Numbered from the stretch's first letter, positions 36,301 through 48,558 are shown. The stretch: DNA of 64,000 bases from Anticarsia gemmatalis (GCF_050436995.1 NC_134776.1:14859001-14923000), one strand, 5' to 3'. Program-made: numbers and translations. The notes: a model not told the origin generated them from the letters alone.

Positions 36301-38074
36301 TGGTTCTTAGCCACCATTAATCATTTTTTTCCAATGATATAGCGTGGTATATGACTAGATCCCCTGCCTTCCCTTATTATCGTATGCAGGGTTCAATTAA
36401 TATAAAATATATATACGTAATTTTCTACACTACACTTCTTAAAATGGGATAGCTAGTAACACCTGCTTAAATTCACGTGATTAATGGACTAACCCTATTT
36501 CATACAGGCACTTGTCCCACAGCCGCCTAGAAAAGGTTTTTTCTATCGTTTTACATAATGATTTATATGTAAAACAGGTGTAAATTAAAAAAACCTGTTG
36601 TTAGTACCTACTACGGTTAGAACTCTCTTGCCACTGATTTGTCGCAGCGAATATACATATTATTATATTAGAGGTATTAAAGATATTGTTATTATTCGCT
36701 GAGCCATGCTCGCTAGCGGTCAGTTCACTCGCCGGGAGACGAAGTGAACAACCAAGGGTTATTTTCCTCGCCCAGCTTCAACATTGATTCGTCTAAACTA
36801 GGGATGTTATGGACATAAAGTTACAGATGCAAATATATTAATATTATTTAATCTGTTGCGGATATTTGGACTCATCCTTAAGTTAAATCCGGAGGTAAAA
36901 TTTAGAAGAAATTGTAAAAGTATAGAGTGAATTGGATATCAATTAACATTTGCCTTTTATCCGAAACTTTAATATCGGATAGAATTTTATTTGGAATACC
37001 CGTTCGTTACGATTTCAAGCTCCATAACATCCCTAATATAAACTGCATTCGCTTGCCAACTTCCATTGCCGGCGGTGGAGCAAGTGCCTTAGTTTTGACA
37101 AGAAAGACCGTGGCAAGATGCTTTAAAAAAGTTGCCAAAACTTGCAAATAAGCGAGATAATAATAAAGCCTATTATGCACGGTCCATCTTGCTTGTCAAA
37201 TGAAAGACACAGAATAATATTATTTATTCGCACACAGGTACATAAAAGGTAATAAGTAATAAAAAATTGAATTGCAGTCGCCATCTCCGATAATATCCGC
37301 GTTTTCGAAGCAGGTGAAGGATCTGGAAAAGAAAATAGGTATACGTTTAAATAAGACATGGCTACATAGGTAATGAGGAATATTAGGTGTATTATTTATA
37401 AAGAAATTGAACAAGAAACTTGCTGTCATTCGATTATTGGCTAAACGACAACTTTGATTGTCAGCAAGACTACTAATCGACATCGAGCCGCGGTTGGTCA
37501 ATAAGGTAATACTGCTGATCTGAATTTTAGTTGTTGAATGGTATAGGGTATAATAGAGGTTCGGACTATAATGAGCTGTATGTTAATTCAATTTCAACGA
37601 CTAACTACGTAGAAGTTTAGCACTTATTAGCAAACCTTCGTTGATCGCGATCGAACGGGTCACCAACCCAAATTTAAAACTTATAAGATAACGGTTACTT
37701 TCCACGAGGCTAATGGGGCTGGTTTAAAGTGTTTTCGGGGAGGCTTATCTTCGTCATTATGTATTGCTACCACAACCTATAACAAAGAACTATTATTTAT
37801 TATACCTACCAATAAGAAATGGGCTGAAGTTCTTGGGCTTTGCTCTTCATATTGTTATCATGGGTTCATAAATAAACCGGTAACGGTTGGCGATAAGCAG
37901 TGATATCTGAACATTCTGAACAATGATACATTATACTCGACCAGTGACGCGAAAATAACTATTATGACGTCATACTTATTATTAATACAAAGAACTAAAT
38001 CTTAACTCTAGAAAGTTTTATTTTTAAGTGATAAAGTATATTTATACCTAACAATTGAACTGCAATAAATAAAC
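36301..38074. other. gene-free DNA
   Basis: No gene or bounded element recognised; open frames here have no domain signature. Confidence 0.35.
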
Positions 38075-38290
38075 GCGAAAGCAACTCTGTCTGTATGTCT
38101 CTATAATCTTAAACCACAGAGCCGATTCGGATGAAATTTTGTACCAGAATAGTGTAAGACCCAAGAAATACATATGACTTTTATTTGTTTTCTTTTACCC
38201 CGAAAATCCCACTGGAACTATGTAGCAATAAGCCATATACCTAACAACAATCAACGCGGACAGAGTTACGCGTAAGAGCTAGTAATAAAA
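38075..38290 (+). mobile_element. non-LTR retroelement fragment
   Basis: Begins 'gcgaaagcaactctgtctgt', contains 'gagccgattcggatgaaatt' and ends 'cgcggacagagttacgcgta' before 'agctagt'. A related piece, opposite in orientation and more diverged, is at 61030-61221. Confidence 0.5.
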
Positions 38291-38567
38291 TAAATTCCTA
38301 GCAAAAAGGTCGATACTATTTAAGCGGATAAGTATTAATAAACAAAGATAATGTAATACATACCTATGGATATGATTTCATCGTAGTCGCAGCCATATTA
38401 CTATGGCCGATGAAAACAGCTTGATAACAGCCGCGGCGACCCATCCGAGGCCAGCCGTAAGCATTAAAGCAACACAACAATTTAATTTGATAGCAAACTA
38501 TCTAACTGAGTACCTACCAACTATAAAATAGCTGATAACAACTGTCATAATGAGAACAAACTTTATA

Positions 38568-38781
38568 TTAGGTCGGGGAAAAAGTCTTTTCGCATTATAG
38601 TATGTATGAACTTGTAATAAAATCTCTTTGGCTTCAAGAATTACAAATTAGTACAAGGTTCATTAGGTTTCTTTCAGTGAGCTCGTGAGGTACCCAAATA
38701 TCGAGCTTTTTTGTGTAAAGAAAAGAATTTATTACAAGTTAGTACAAACTATAATGCGAAAAGACTTTTTCTCAGACCTAA
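38568..38781. mobile_element. mariner-like MITE, 214 bp, TA duplication, copy 1
   Basis: Ends TTAGGTCGGGGAAAAAGTCT and its imperfect complement, continuing inward through 'ttcgcattatagta' and 'acttgtaataaa'. TA is on both sides (38566-38567 and 38782-38783). A second copy of the family lies at 49787-50001 with its core inverted. Long paired arms and TA duplication fit a Tc1/mariner derivative. No coding capacity. Confidence 0.8.
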
Positions 38782-38783
38782 TA

Positions 38784-39488
38784 TACTATAATATATTACT
38801 GTATTGTGTGTATCTGGGGGCACGGAAGTGCCCCCGCAAGTCGAGCAAAAAAAAAGCGGCACGGCCGTAACATCCTTTTCTCGAAGCAATTCGGGCTATT
38901 TTTGACACCCCTATAATTTCGTTGTGGATAAAACAAGAAGCCTGGATTTTCAGCAACTAATCGGTCATTGTATAAACACGGTATATTTAAAATTTCATTC
39001 AATTTGAACCAGTAGTTTAAGAATGACAACTTGTTAAAATTTTGAATTTTGTCACTCACTGATTCACTGACTCACTGACTCACCGATCATCAAAAGTCTA
39101 AGGTACTTCTAGCAGACTTAGAAGCTTAAAATTTAGAATACAAATAGGGTTTAGTGTCTTAATCATGGGAAAATTTTTATATTTTCTAATTTCGGTCCAG
39201 TTTTCTAAATACACCAACTGCAACGATAACTTTGTAATCCTATATAAATGTATAAGATTACAAGGTTACATTTGCAGTTAATGAATTATTATTACTGTAG
39301 AAAATAAAATAAATAGGTGTAAATAGGTACCTTTTATATGAGGCATAACGGGAGGGGGTATAGGGTGGGTAAGGGTGTTTAGCCCATGAAACTGAACAAC
39401 ATTCCCATAAGAAAATATGTTGAATTATGAAAAAAAAACGTCTTTCCATACAAATTGGAATTATGTTCGCTCTACAAAAAGAAGTGAG
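38784..39488. other. gene-free DNA
   Basis: Includes a short 'cactgattcactgactcact' microsatellite-like run near 39056-39080 and otherwise nothing recognised. Confidence 0.35.
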
Positions 39489-39958
39489 ATGCCATCAAAA
39501 ACATTCTGTAAAAACCTCAAGTCTCGCCGTAAAAAGTTGTGAGATCTATATAATACCAAGTCGATTAATCTATTTAGTCTCTACTTAAAGGACCTTCTGT
39601 CTTAAGTTATTACGTATGTTATTATCATGCCAATTTAAAAAAAATATCTTTAAAACAAATAGATCGACTTGGTCATCGCAAGAAAACACAAATTCGCCAT
39701 TAACATTACAGGAGCATTAACTTCTCGTCGTGCTGTATAGTGTGATACATACTAATAATCAAATCATGCGATGGCCAGGTCGGTCTATTTGTTTTAAAGA
39801 TATTTTTTTTAAATTGGCATGATAATAACATACGTAATAACTTAAGACAGAAGGTCCTTTAAGTAGAGACTAAATAGATTAATCGACTTGGTATTATATA
39901 GATCTCACAACTTTTTACGGCGAGACTTGAGGTTTTTACAGAATGTTTTTGATGGCAT
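39489..39958. mobile_element. 470-bp element with ~185-bp terminal inverted repeats
   Basis: Left end ATGCCATCAAAAACATTCTG is matched by the right end CAGAATGTTTTTGATGGCAT. The arms then pair almost without mismatch through 'ctcgccgtaaaaagttgtga', 'aagtcgattaatctattta' and 'catgccaatttaaa'. Only about 100 bases separate them. The palindrome is far longer than a normal MITE terminus and would form a stable cruciform or RNA hairpin. No target duplication is evident, so the class is unassigned. Confidence 0.85.
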
Positions 39959-41148
39959 TTATTTGTTTCAGTCCACTTCCAGCCGGCCATAAATATTTAA
40001 GAACTCCTTTATCGTAACTTCAAAAATTTTTAACCTCTTTTGACAGAATAGATTTTTAAAAGCAAAATTATGTTAGTATACACATTCACATTTTTAATGG
40101 CTTTGTTATCGCTGAAAATAGGCAATTACTACTGGTTATTACCGTATCCTAAAAGTACTTTTACAACCACTGCGTAGGTAGTTACTGTAGGCTAGAAGAA
40201 ATAATTGAATAGATATTTATCTATTTAAAATGTGATAGTGTATACTTACTTACTTATTTTTGCTCGTCACTACACAACAGAAATAAATACACGCAATATC
40301 ATATTTAAGTATTTGTCCTTTTAACTCCTTAAACGTATGTAAAAAGTAAGTAAATGGTTTTTATAAATATTTTACAGGGTTTATTAAATTTCTATTAACT
40401 CGGAAGTTTACAGAGAGGATGTATAAATTAATACATATTATGTTCTTAATTAGTGGCATATAATATCTCGTTTATTGTATTTCAGACCTGTAAAATATTT
40501 ACAGCGCACCCGGTGTACAATCAGCTACAAAAGTCGCTTACCAATTTATTTTTTCAAAACTCTTTAATACAACATTTTAATGAATACAAATTTATAGGCA
40601 TGCTTCAGAATATAAATGCTTTCGAAATATTTAATATGATCACCATCATTTGGAGCTGATTGTACTAACCGGGTGCAAGTGGAAGATAATATGTAACCTG
40701 ATACAGTCATTAGCATAAATATGTAGACAATCTTATATTTTCAAAAATAACTTCAAACAAAAATCTAAAGGAAACACTTCAGTGTCTGATTTTGGTATTA
40801 ATAGGATATTTGTCCATGTTTATGCTTGTGACTGTAAGAACACGCTCGTAAAAATATTGTGTTGGGGTGTTGACTAAGAGCATTTTCATACTGGGCTGAC
40901 TTTCAAAATTATTCAATAATAATTTAAGAGATCAATCAAAGAGTATTAAAATTGCGAATATAACACGCCCGGTATGAAAATCCTCTTCAAGTTAAGCAAT
41001 ACTAACGGGATACACTTGGAAAATCATAGCGCATATACGTTTGTACCACTTAACAGATAGACAGGAGACAAGGGTAAGGTTTAGGAGTCAGGAAGGAAAT
41101 GAAAAAACATGCATTGAAATTTATTTGGCTGAGTGCCCTTTTGTGTAG
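39959..41148. other. gene-free DNA
   Basis: No supported gene or bounded repeat; AT-rich. Confidence 0.35.
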
Positions 41149-41762
41149 GGTTCGTCCTCGTGTTCCGTGCTGTTCCGTCTCGCAAGGAATCAGTTACAAT
41201 AGTGTGGTGCAGAAGTATTCCTCCTTCAGCACCAATTTTATCAGCACCCATGGTTTGAGCACCTAAACTATTCCTCATTTTAGCACAGATGCTAAAACCA
41301 TAGGTGTTGAAAAGATAGGTGCTGAAAGAGCAATACTTGGTGCAAGTAACATGCAGTTGATATAAACACGATCACTGTAGTTGTAGTGTTCAGTCGATGC
41401 TCTTCTGTTCAGTCAGAGATGATCTCTACTTGAGCGCGGTCACGTTCATGTACTTACTGTTACTGAGCAGTGCGTCTCGTTGTTACTTGTTGATCTGTCA
41501 ACATTCACCTCGGAGTGATGTCTCAGGTGATAGGTACTTACTATCGTGAGATGTGACTCAGCCCGGACTTATATATTGCACAGAAATGTATAGTTTGTTG
41601 TCAGCTGATAGTTATAGGCGGTGATTGATTGTGGGGTGGCGGTGAGCCTTACAACTTGCAGCACTAGCTCGTAGATAATGCCGCCTGACACATATAATAT
41701 AGCAATGACGTGTAATAAATCACATAGCACATTACTGTGCTTGACTGAAACTAGTGCCTTCA
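41149..41762 (-). repeat. left arm of a large inverted repeat, promoter-like
   Basis: This 614-base block is the reverse complement of 45052-45680, with about nine in ten bases alike by eye plus small indels. Outer edge 'ggttcgtcctcgtgttccgt'; inner edge 'ctgtgcttgactgaaact'. Read outward (minus strand) it contains TATATAAG (complement of 41568-41575) followed about 25 bases later by 'gagtcacatctcacg', then a GTAAGT donor-like site. It lacks the ~18 bases that carry an ATG in the right arm. Confidence 0.85.
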
Positions 41763-44700
41763 AATAGTATTTAGCTATTTATCTTTTATTCTCCTTAACA
41801 ATGTTGATTGCTACCAATAGAGGTGCCATGAGAGATTTACATTTCCTATGACGGTACCCGTAAAGAACGTTAAAACATCGCCGAAGTTGAATAAGCGGTA
41901 CACCCGTGTGGTTTAATATTTTATACATTGCCCGGACATTGACCTACCATTACATTGATTACATAGACCCGCGTAGGGTGGGAAGAATATCTTTTAAGAC
42001 CTAATCCACCCTATACAGATTACCGGTAACATTAATTATGTATTGGATCACATCTATTACACTTATCTTAATTAATCTATTCAGAATCAGTTTTTATATG
42101 AACGACCTAACACTGAGAGGAGTCCGTGCATGCCCACATTGTCCTAAAGAAGAAGTAGGACTAATGTGGGTTTCTATTATTATTTATATAATGCAAATAA
42201 AATGTAGATCTTAAATCGTTTTACAATAATCAGTTCTTAAGTCTATCTCGACGAATGAAGACTCGACGCTGCCGAAGTCCATATTTTCAGTGAAGAGTTG
42301 CATGTTCTTGCCAATATCTTGTTAACTTGCTAGTAGCTGCAGTCACAGCGCTACATTTTAAGCAAACTGAAGCTTTGTCGCAACATCTTCAGTCTTGTTC
42401 TAGAGTTCTTCACTGCGCTGCTATCTTGCCATATGCAGCCTACCCCGAAGCATTCGGCTTGACTGCTTACAGTAACCTGAAATTGTAATAAAAAGTCTGT
42501 AAGAAAAGGTAAAGACTTGTACCTTTCATAAGGAAAGTTGACTAATTGACTGGTTGTATACTTGACGGTTAGTGTTACGGACCGAGAAGCTAAAAATTTT
42601 AAAAATTTTGGTTCAATACAGTTACGAATTACAATCCCATAAATAAAATTATTAGGGAACCTATCAATATTGCCAAAATGTCGCTTGGTAACGTTTGCTT
42701 TCCTCTCATAAGAACGGACATTTTTGGCCATGTAATGCATAAGTTTAACACTTAAATCTACCTTACCTTACTTTTATCTAGTCACTGAAACTAATGCTTA
42801 ATATTTGAGACGAAGTAGTTACTAATATATGTTAAATGAATTAACAGTACACTTGGAAAAGACTTTTCAAAATACGTACCGAATTAGGAAAGATAGGCTC
42901 CAAAGTCTATAAAGTTTCAGGTCAATCACACTCGGAGTAAAAGCACGCTGCGATGGCTGCAACTTATATCTGGCAGCTGTACTTCTCAGCCGCAAATTAC
43001 AACTTGCCTTTTTGACTACAGTGGTCAAGTTTGGACCCTGGAAACGGAGTAAAGCTTATTGATACCACTACATTGATATAACTGTGTTTTTGTTTTCTAG
43101 TAGAGCTATATTAGCAACAGTAATCGCTCTGTCCTACGCTACCTTGCTATACAAGAATTTGTAATTCGATCTAATGCTATGTTTTCACATAATCAGCATT
43201 GTAATACGATATCTTATTTGTTGTTACCTAAATGTATTCAGTTGCTGTTCTTTCTAACCTAGTTAAAACCAAAAGTTTTGAAATACTTAACAATTTGATA
43301 TCTCCAATGAGTTTATGAAACAAGTAACGATGTACTTAATAACTATAGTTTTTACAAAGAAACTGAAAATTGGTAGATCTAGAGGCTTCTGTTGTTTAAT
43401 AACGCACTTACCTGTTGTACCTATTGCGTTGTATATGAGCACATTGTAATGATTGTTTCACGAGTTACAAGTGAATTTTTACTTTGAAATAGAATTGTAG
43501 GCACGACACTAACACATTTTAGCATGTTTTAAGACCATTTTGCCGAGATTTTCAATTAAAGTATTGTATTATTATGCAATCTTGTCTGACAAGTTTGAAA
43601 GCAAACTTCAATGAAAGGGTACGAGGGACTCGCGATTGCGCAGTCCAGCTGTTAGACGCGTCATATAATAGGGGAACTTACCGCCTCAATTTAAATATAG
43701 GTACCCTGTACTGCAATATCGGAGTTTTGGAGTGCAAAATTGTTATTGTATAATTGTTTATATTTGGCCTGTTTCCAACTGTCTGTTGTAGTAGATATTT
43801 GTAAAAATAATTTGTTGTATTACTATTTATTTGAGATGAATGGATGTCTGTCAGTTACTTTTAGTTTGGCGAAAATGCTTGTTAGCCAGACCGAGATCCA
43901 AATACACATTTTCTCTGATGTGCAATTTGCTGATGAGATATTTTTAGGAACCCTGACTTGACCACTTGACCTAGACCTTAATCAACTGAAAAAATAGTAT
44001 TTTTCGTTACATACATACATAGTTGTCTTACTAAAGATCTCCCAACGCAAAGTTACTTTTCTCATGCACCTATTCCATAAAAAACACCTGGTTAATAGTA
44101 TTATCCTTGTGAATGATATTAACTTGAGTTAAAACAAATACCCTTTCCCTGTTTCTTAAACCATAGTGATGACCTATGATCTCAAAAGTATTAGAAGAAT
44201 TTTTGAGCATTTGAGCCACTCTTACGGCCAAGATTTTTAAAAAGAATTAAAAAGCTCTCAGTGTATCAGCTTAGTTGGAACAATACAGCAATATGATAGC
44301 TCACTAGTTACAAAATACTTACTCTTACTTAAATATGAACTTAGTAGTCAACTGGTAACGTTACTCCCTTAACTTTATACTTACCTTGATAGTATGTTTG
44401 TCGGGAACTGGGATTATAATAAAAACACAACACTCCTCTACTACTACTTTTTATTATTATTTATTTACATTTGTGTACACCGTAAATGATTAAATATGCG
44501 AATTGATAAACACTACTTCTTTTATATAGAATGATTACATTGATAGAGTAAAAAGAATTGAAGTGAATAGAATAACCTCTACATTAAGAGGTTTCATACA
44601 GATTTAAGATATTTAAAAGCGTTAAAATACATCGTAAATGCAAGAGCTATTATTTTTGTAATGTTACAGTTTAGTATATAATTGTTGAAGAAATTACAAA

Positions 44701-45051
44701 TTACATACAGTAACCACTTTAATGAACATTTTATTGAAATGTACAATTTGTTTAAAGTAAGTGATAGACAAGTAGCGATTACTGTAGTCTTATATCTAAT
44801 TACATATAAGTATTTGCTTATTACTAAATTAACATTACTATATTACTAGGATGTGGTTTTCTCAGTAGGTGGCTAATACATTATATATTATAATACTATC
44901 CTAGGTACAAAATCTTAATCTAACATGTTTATATTTTTACGATAAGTGTTATAGACTGTACGATCCAATACATTTTAATTATTTAATACCACTAATAAAC
45001 TATTATTTTATCGGCTGTATTATAACGTTATTTAATATATAAGTATATTTC
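41763..45051. other. 3.3-kb spacer between the inverted arms
   Basis: No transposase or other recognised coding exon. A minus-strand open frame at 42351-42740 has no domain signature. A small hairpin (cccacattgtccta / taggactaatgtggg, 42133-42171) is present. Around 44395 the minus strand carries AAG|GTAAGT, donor-like but with no exon I can support. Confidence 0.4.
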
Positions 45052-45680
45052 AAGGCACAGTTTCAGTCAAGCACAGTAATGTGCTATATGATTTATTACA
45101 CGATATTGCTATATTATATGTGTCAGGCGGCATTATCTATGAGTTAGTGGGATGTTAGAAGGTTCACCGTCACCCCACAATCAATCACCACCTATAACTA
45201 TCAGCTGACAACAAACTATATATTGCTGTACAATATTTAAGTCCGCGCTGAGTCGCATCTCACGATAGTAGGTACCTATCACCTGAGACATCACTCCGAG
45301 GTGAATGTTGACAGATCAACAAGTAACAACGAGACGCACTGCAGACATGACAACAACACGGTTCAGTAACAGTAAGTACATGAACGTGACCGCGCTCAAG
45401 TGGAGATCATCTCTGACTGAACAGAAGAGCATCGACAGAACACTACAACTACAGTGATCGTGTTTATATCAACTGCATGTTACTTGCACCAAGTATTGCT
45501 CTTTCAGCACCTATCTTTTCAACACCTATGGGTTTAGCATCTGTGCTAAAAGTAGGAGTATTTTAGGTACTCAAACCATGAGTGCTGATAAAATTGGTGC
45601 TGAAAGAGGAATACTTCTGCACCACACTATTGTAACTGATTCCTTGCGAGACGGAACAGCACGGAACACGAGGACGAACC
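45052..45680 (+). repeat. right arm of a large inverted repeat, promoter-like
   Basis: Mirror of 41149-41762. Read outward (plus strand) it has TATTTAAG at 45234-45241, then 'gagtcgcatctcacg', and an ATG at 45347 (MTTTRFSN) ending at a GTAAGT donor after 45371. The block looks like a duplicated promoter plus a possible first exon, but no downstream exon was identified. The plus-strand frame through the donor ends within the arm. Confidence 0.85.
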
Positions 45681-46046
45681 TTTACAAATAATTACAAATT
45701 TAACACATTATTTTTGCGAGCGTGTGTGACAATTAACATGATACTTACCAAAAACGCAAATGAAATTAAAATAAGTTGGTTATTTTAGTCTACAGGGAAG
45801 TGAAATGATGCTTTTCAATATAAACTTCAAAGGAGCATTGATATCAAGGTATTCTATGAATGGTTAATTAAGAAGTTAGAAGGACTGTTGGGTTATTTTC
45901 TTGAAGGCTTGTTACTATCTGTTGATCGTCAAATAAGATCTTCATCTTGATCGTAGTTAATTTACTGATGTTGCCAGCTCGACATCGCGGAGAACCGGAC
46001 TGTTGTTATAAAACCACAGACCAGTCTCCCCATGGAACGTACTCAC

Positions 46047-46765
46047 CAAAATAACAACTTTGGGAGCTGCACCGCTCTCAGGCACATCTACTTCCGTGGT
46101 CAGCTTCATCATTGCCTGGGTCGTAGGTGTCGAATCGTAGATCAGGATTTTCACGCCATTCTGAAAAATAATAAGTTCAAATTAATTATCAGCATTGTTT
46201 TGCATTAGATGACCAGTGTTGTTGTGGAGTCTGTTTTCTTCTAATAAGCTTATGAGATGGGTCTCATAAGCTAATAACGACTATAATCCAATTTCCTGTA
46301 GAATTAACTGATTAAATAAATACGTACCTTCTTTAATTAATGTTCTAGAGTCCCATAATTGAATCCAATGTAGACGATGCGTTGAGGTTGACGATTGCCA
46401 TGATCTCTTTCCGTAGGTAGTATTTATCCGATTCCTGTCTACAGAAAGACACGTACAAGTTAACAATATGTACAAAACACTTGGAATTTGGTATACATTT
46501 GCTGAATGATTAACAGTGAACGTCCGCCATTTTGTGCTGCCGTTCTTGACCATCCTGCGGCGCATGAAGGAAACGTGGTAGTGGAGGCCTAGGTCTGTTA
46601 TTATATCACTGAACTTCAGCTGAATAAATCTACTTAAACCACAAATTACGGACGATATTAATGAACAAAACAAATGATTAGGCCACTATTGTAAAGATTT
46701 CATGTTATTACAAAAATGCTGTAATTTACGGCAAAACTAGTAAAACACTTACTCACCTGAGCCAT
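46047..46765 (-). pseudogene. decayed multi-exon gene, family not recognised
   Basis: On the minus strand four consecutive candidate exons have GT-AG borders and all keep phase 0: 46765-46757 (MAQ, then GTGAGT), 46619-46497 (41 codons, LKFSDIITDLGLHYH...RRRMVKNGSTKW), 46438-46328 (37 codons), and 46160-46047 (38 codons, NGVKILIYDSTPTTQAMMKL...VVIL, then GTGAGT). Consistent phase and length support a real gene. However, the third exon in the required frame has two in-frame TAA stops. The sequence around them still looks protein-like (PQRIVYIGFNYGTLEH before the second). I read this as a gene that has decayed, or a duplicate copy. Further exons would lie towards or beyond the inverted repeat to the left. 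The alternative is that one of the exon calls is wrong. Confidence 0.4.
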
Positions 46766-46769
46766 TTGC

Positions 46770-47159
46770 ACTGACAATACGAGATAATATATAAATTAAA
46801 AGTAATTATAGCTGGAAACTTTAATTTTAGATGTTTTATTACGACGTACGGCGTGTTGAAGCCCCGCCTGAAACGTGGAGACTGAGAGGGCGCTAGTGTG
46901 CTGCGTCGTTCGGTCAATATGACCACCCCATACCCTGTACCAAACAATAAATTACAGAAGCGAAGTCTAGGCACTATAAAAATATATTTAACCAACGAAA
47001 CGTATTTGAAACAAACAATAAAGATTATCGTGTTATGTTTAGTATTTCAGGCTTGAAAGGCAAAAGAGGCAATAGCAACAATTGTAGGATTAAAAATGAA
47101 AACAGTACCTACATAGGTACTGCGGGCTTTATTGGCTTTAAGCAAAGTTAAAAATGTTA
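46770..47159. other. gene-free DNA
   Basis: Contains a GC-richer block near 46850-46930 that could be the promoter of the decayed minus-strand gene; nothing else is seen. Confidence 0.3.
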
Positions 47160-47375
47160 ACTAATAGATAATATGTTTATATTTGCCTCAATAATCTAAA
47201 TCATTGCAAACATTTAGATAGTGGAAACTGTGTTAGGTACCTAATTCGTTAATGCGTGCAAAAAAAAAACTAATAAATAATATGTTTATATTTGCCTCAA
47301 TAATCTAAACCATTGCAAACATTTAGATAGTGGAAAATGAGTTAGGTATTTCGTTAATGCGTGCAAAATCAAGCA
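47160..47375. repeat. two-copy tandem duplication, period 109 bases
   Basis: The words 'aatatgtttatatttgcctc' and 'gcaaacatttagatagtgga' occur twice, with copies starting at about 47160 and 47269 and both ending in 'cgttaatgcgtgcaaa'. Copies differ by a few substitutions and one short indel. Confidence 0.85.
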
Positions 47376-47770
47376 ACATCATGAATCGTCCCATTTTCTC
47401 GACCATACATTACTCTACGATTCTCTCGGTAATAAATCGACTCTACATTCTATAAAGTTCAACTGCTATCATTCAATTCAGTGTCCTGTCACTTGTCATT
47501 CGTTTTGTTGTGGACCAAGATCCCAGAGCTGCCAGACCTACGTCATTTTAGCAAAGCTGAAATTTTGAGGATTGTTAGTATAAAGGGTCTGTTAAGAGGT
47601 ATGCACATCCACTACCTTGAAAGCGGGGCCGTTTCTGAGGTAGCGCGGAGTGAAGGTGCGTAAAAAACGACCCAACCTACGTCATAGTAGCAAAGTTGGT
47701 TTTCAGATATGTTATTAATGATATTATGTAGAATTAAAATTGACTATTGCCAGACCGTTTCCCGGGGCCA

Positions 47771-48010
47771 TTACTTCTGCCAGGCGCTCTCAATTAATCC
47801 GGGAACATTATATAACTCGCAGATAATTTTTTGAATAACATCAAATATATTTTGTTCCTTCGCTTTATCAATAGATAATTCAACTTCTCCGAATTGAACA
47901 AAAGCTTCTTGATATTCTGGCGATTTCTTCAAAATTTTAAATGGTCTGAGCTGAATTGATGTAGATGCTGCACGGCTACAACTTTTCATTAACACGTATA
48001 CAGTCGGCGA
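47771..48010 (-). pseudogene. transposon-protein remnant, inverted relative to its partner
   Basis: The minus frame gives MKSCSRAASTSIQLRPFKIL, then EAFVQFGEVELS and IQKIICELYNVPGLIESAW before running into the terminal repeat. In related transposon-type proteins a '(f)VCxLYG...' segment stands shortly before an 'LPPC...RANYxAxxW' segment. Here the latter is on the other strand at 48052-48130. The annotation rests on that motif order, remembered from insect and cnidarian repeat proteins. The minus open frame continues upstream to 48172, but that part is antisense to the plus-strand remnant. Confidence 0.45.
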
Positions 48011-48015
48011 TGTGA

Positions 48016-48450
48016 ATGAGAAATTCCACCGGCAAAATGTTAAAAAAATTCGACGCAAGTAATTTACCTCCTTGTAAATCTGAATTGCTTCAACAATTTC
48101 GACGAGCAAATTATATTGCGGGTGTCTGGAGTAATGCTCATATAAAGCGTCATAGCATTTTAAGCCCAGCAAATAATGGGTGGGTTCTAAAGGATAACCA
48201 TTATCATTTTAAGTGGTTTGATGGTGACCAATTGCCAAGTTTCGTAAGCGAATCACTTGAAAACGAATTAGGTATTTTATTTTAACTATAAATTATTTCA
48301 ATATACCTACTTGTAACTGTTTTCAACATCATTACCTACATTTTTTTTACAGAGAATTCAAGTAACAATGAAGACGATGGTGGAGATGATTTAAATATTC
48401 AATTTGATGAGGGAAGTAAGAGCTCAGATAATGATGATGATGATGAATGA
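48016..48450 (+). pseudogene. C-terminal remnant of a transposon-type protein, two exons
   Basis: The plus frame reads SNLPPCKSELLQQFRRANYI, AGVWSNAHIKRH and KWFDGDQLPSFVSE. At 48270 a donor (TTAG|GTATTT) pairs with an acceptor at 48351 (TTTTTTACAG), joining in frame to an acidic tail (NNEDDGGDD ... DNDDDDE) and TGA. The LPPC...RANYxAxxW...GW...W(F)DG.xxP pattern is widespread in uncharacterised transposon proteins of insects and other invertebrates. Only the C-terminal part is present. Confidence 0.5.
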
Positions 48451-48558
48451 CTACAATTTTTTTTTCATAGTTTTTGTGAATAGTGTAAACCATATCTATT
48501 TTTAAAATAATTCCCAAAATAATGTTACTTATCTTCCTAAACATTCCAAGTACTTTTA

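Noticed and set aside
42351..42740. 129-codon minus-strand ORF
   Set aside because: No domain, no flanking splice sites or neighbouring exons; ordinary for AT-rich DNA of this length.
46281..46673. 130-codon minus-strand ORF as a single exon
   Set aside because: It spans a splice donor and acceptor; its middle reads like intron, while the parts at each end fit better as separate phase-0 exons, one of them in a different frame.
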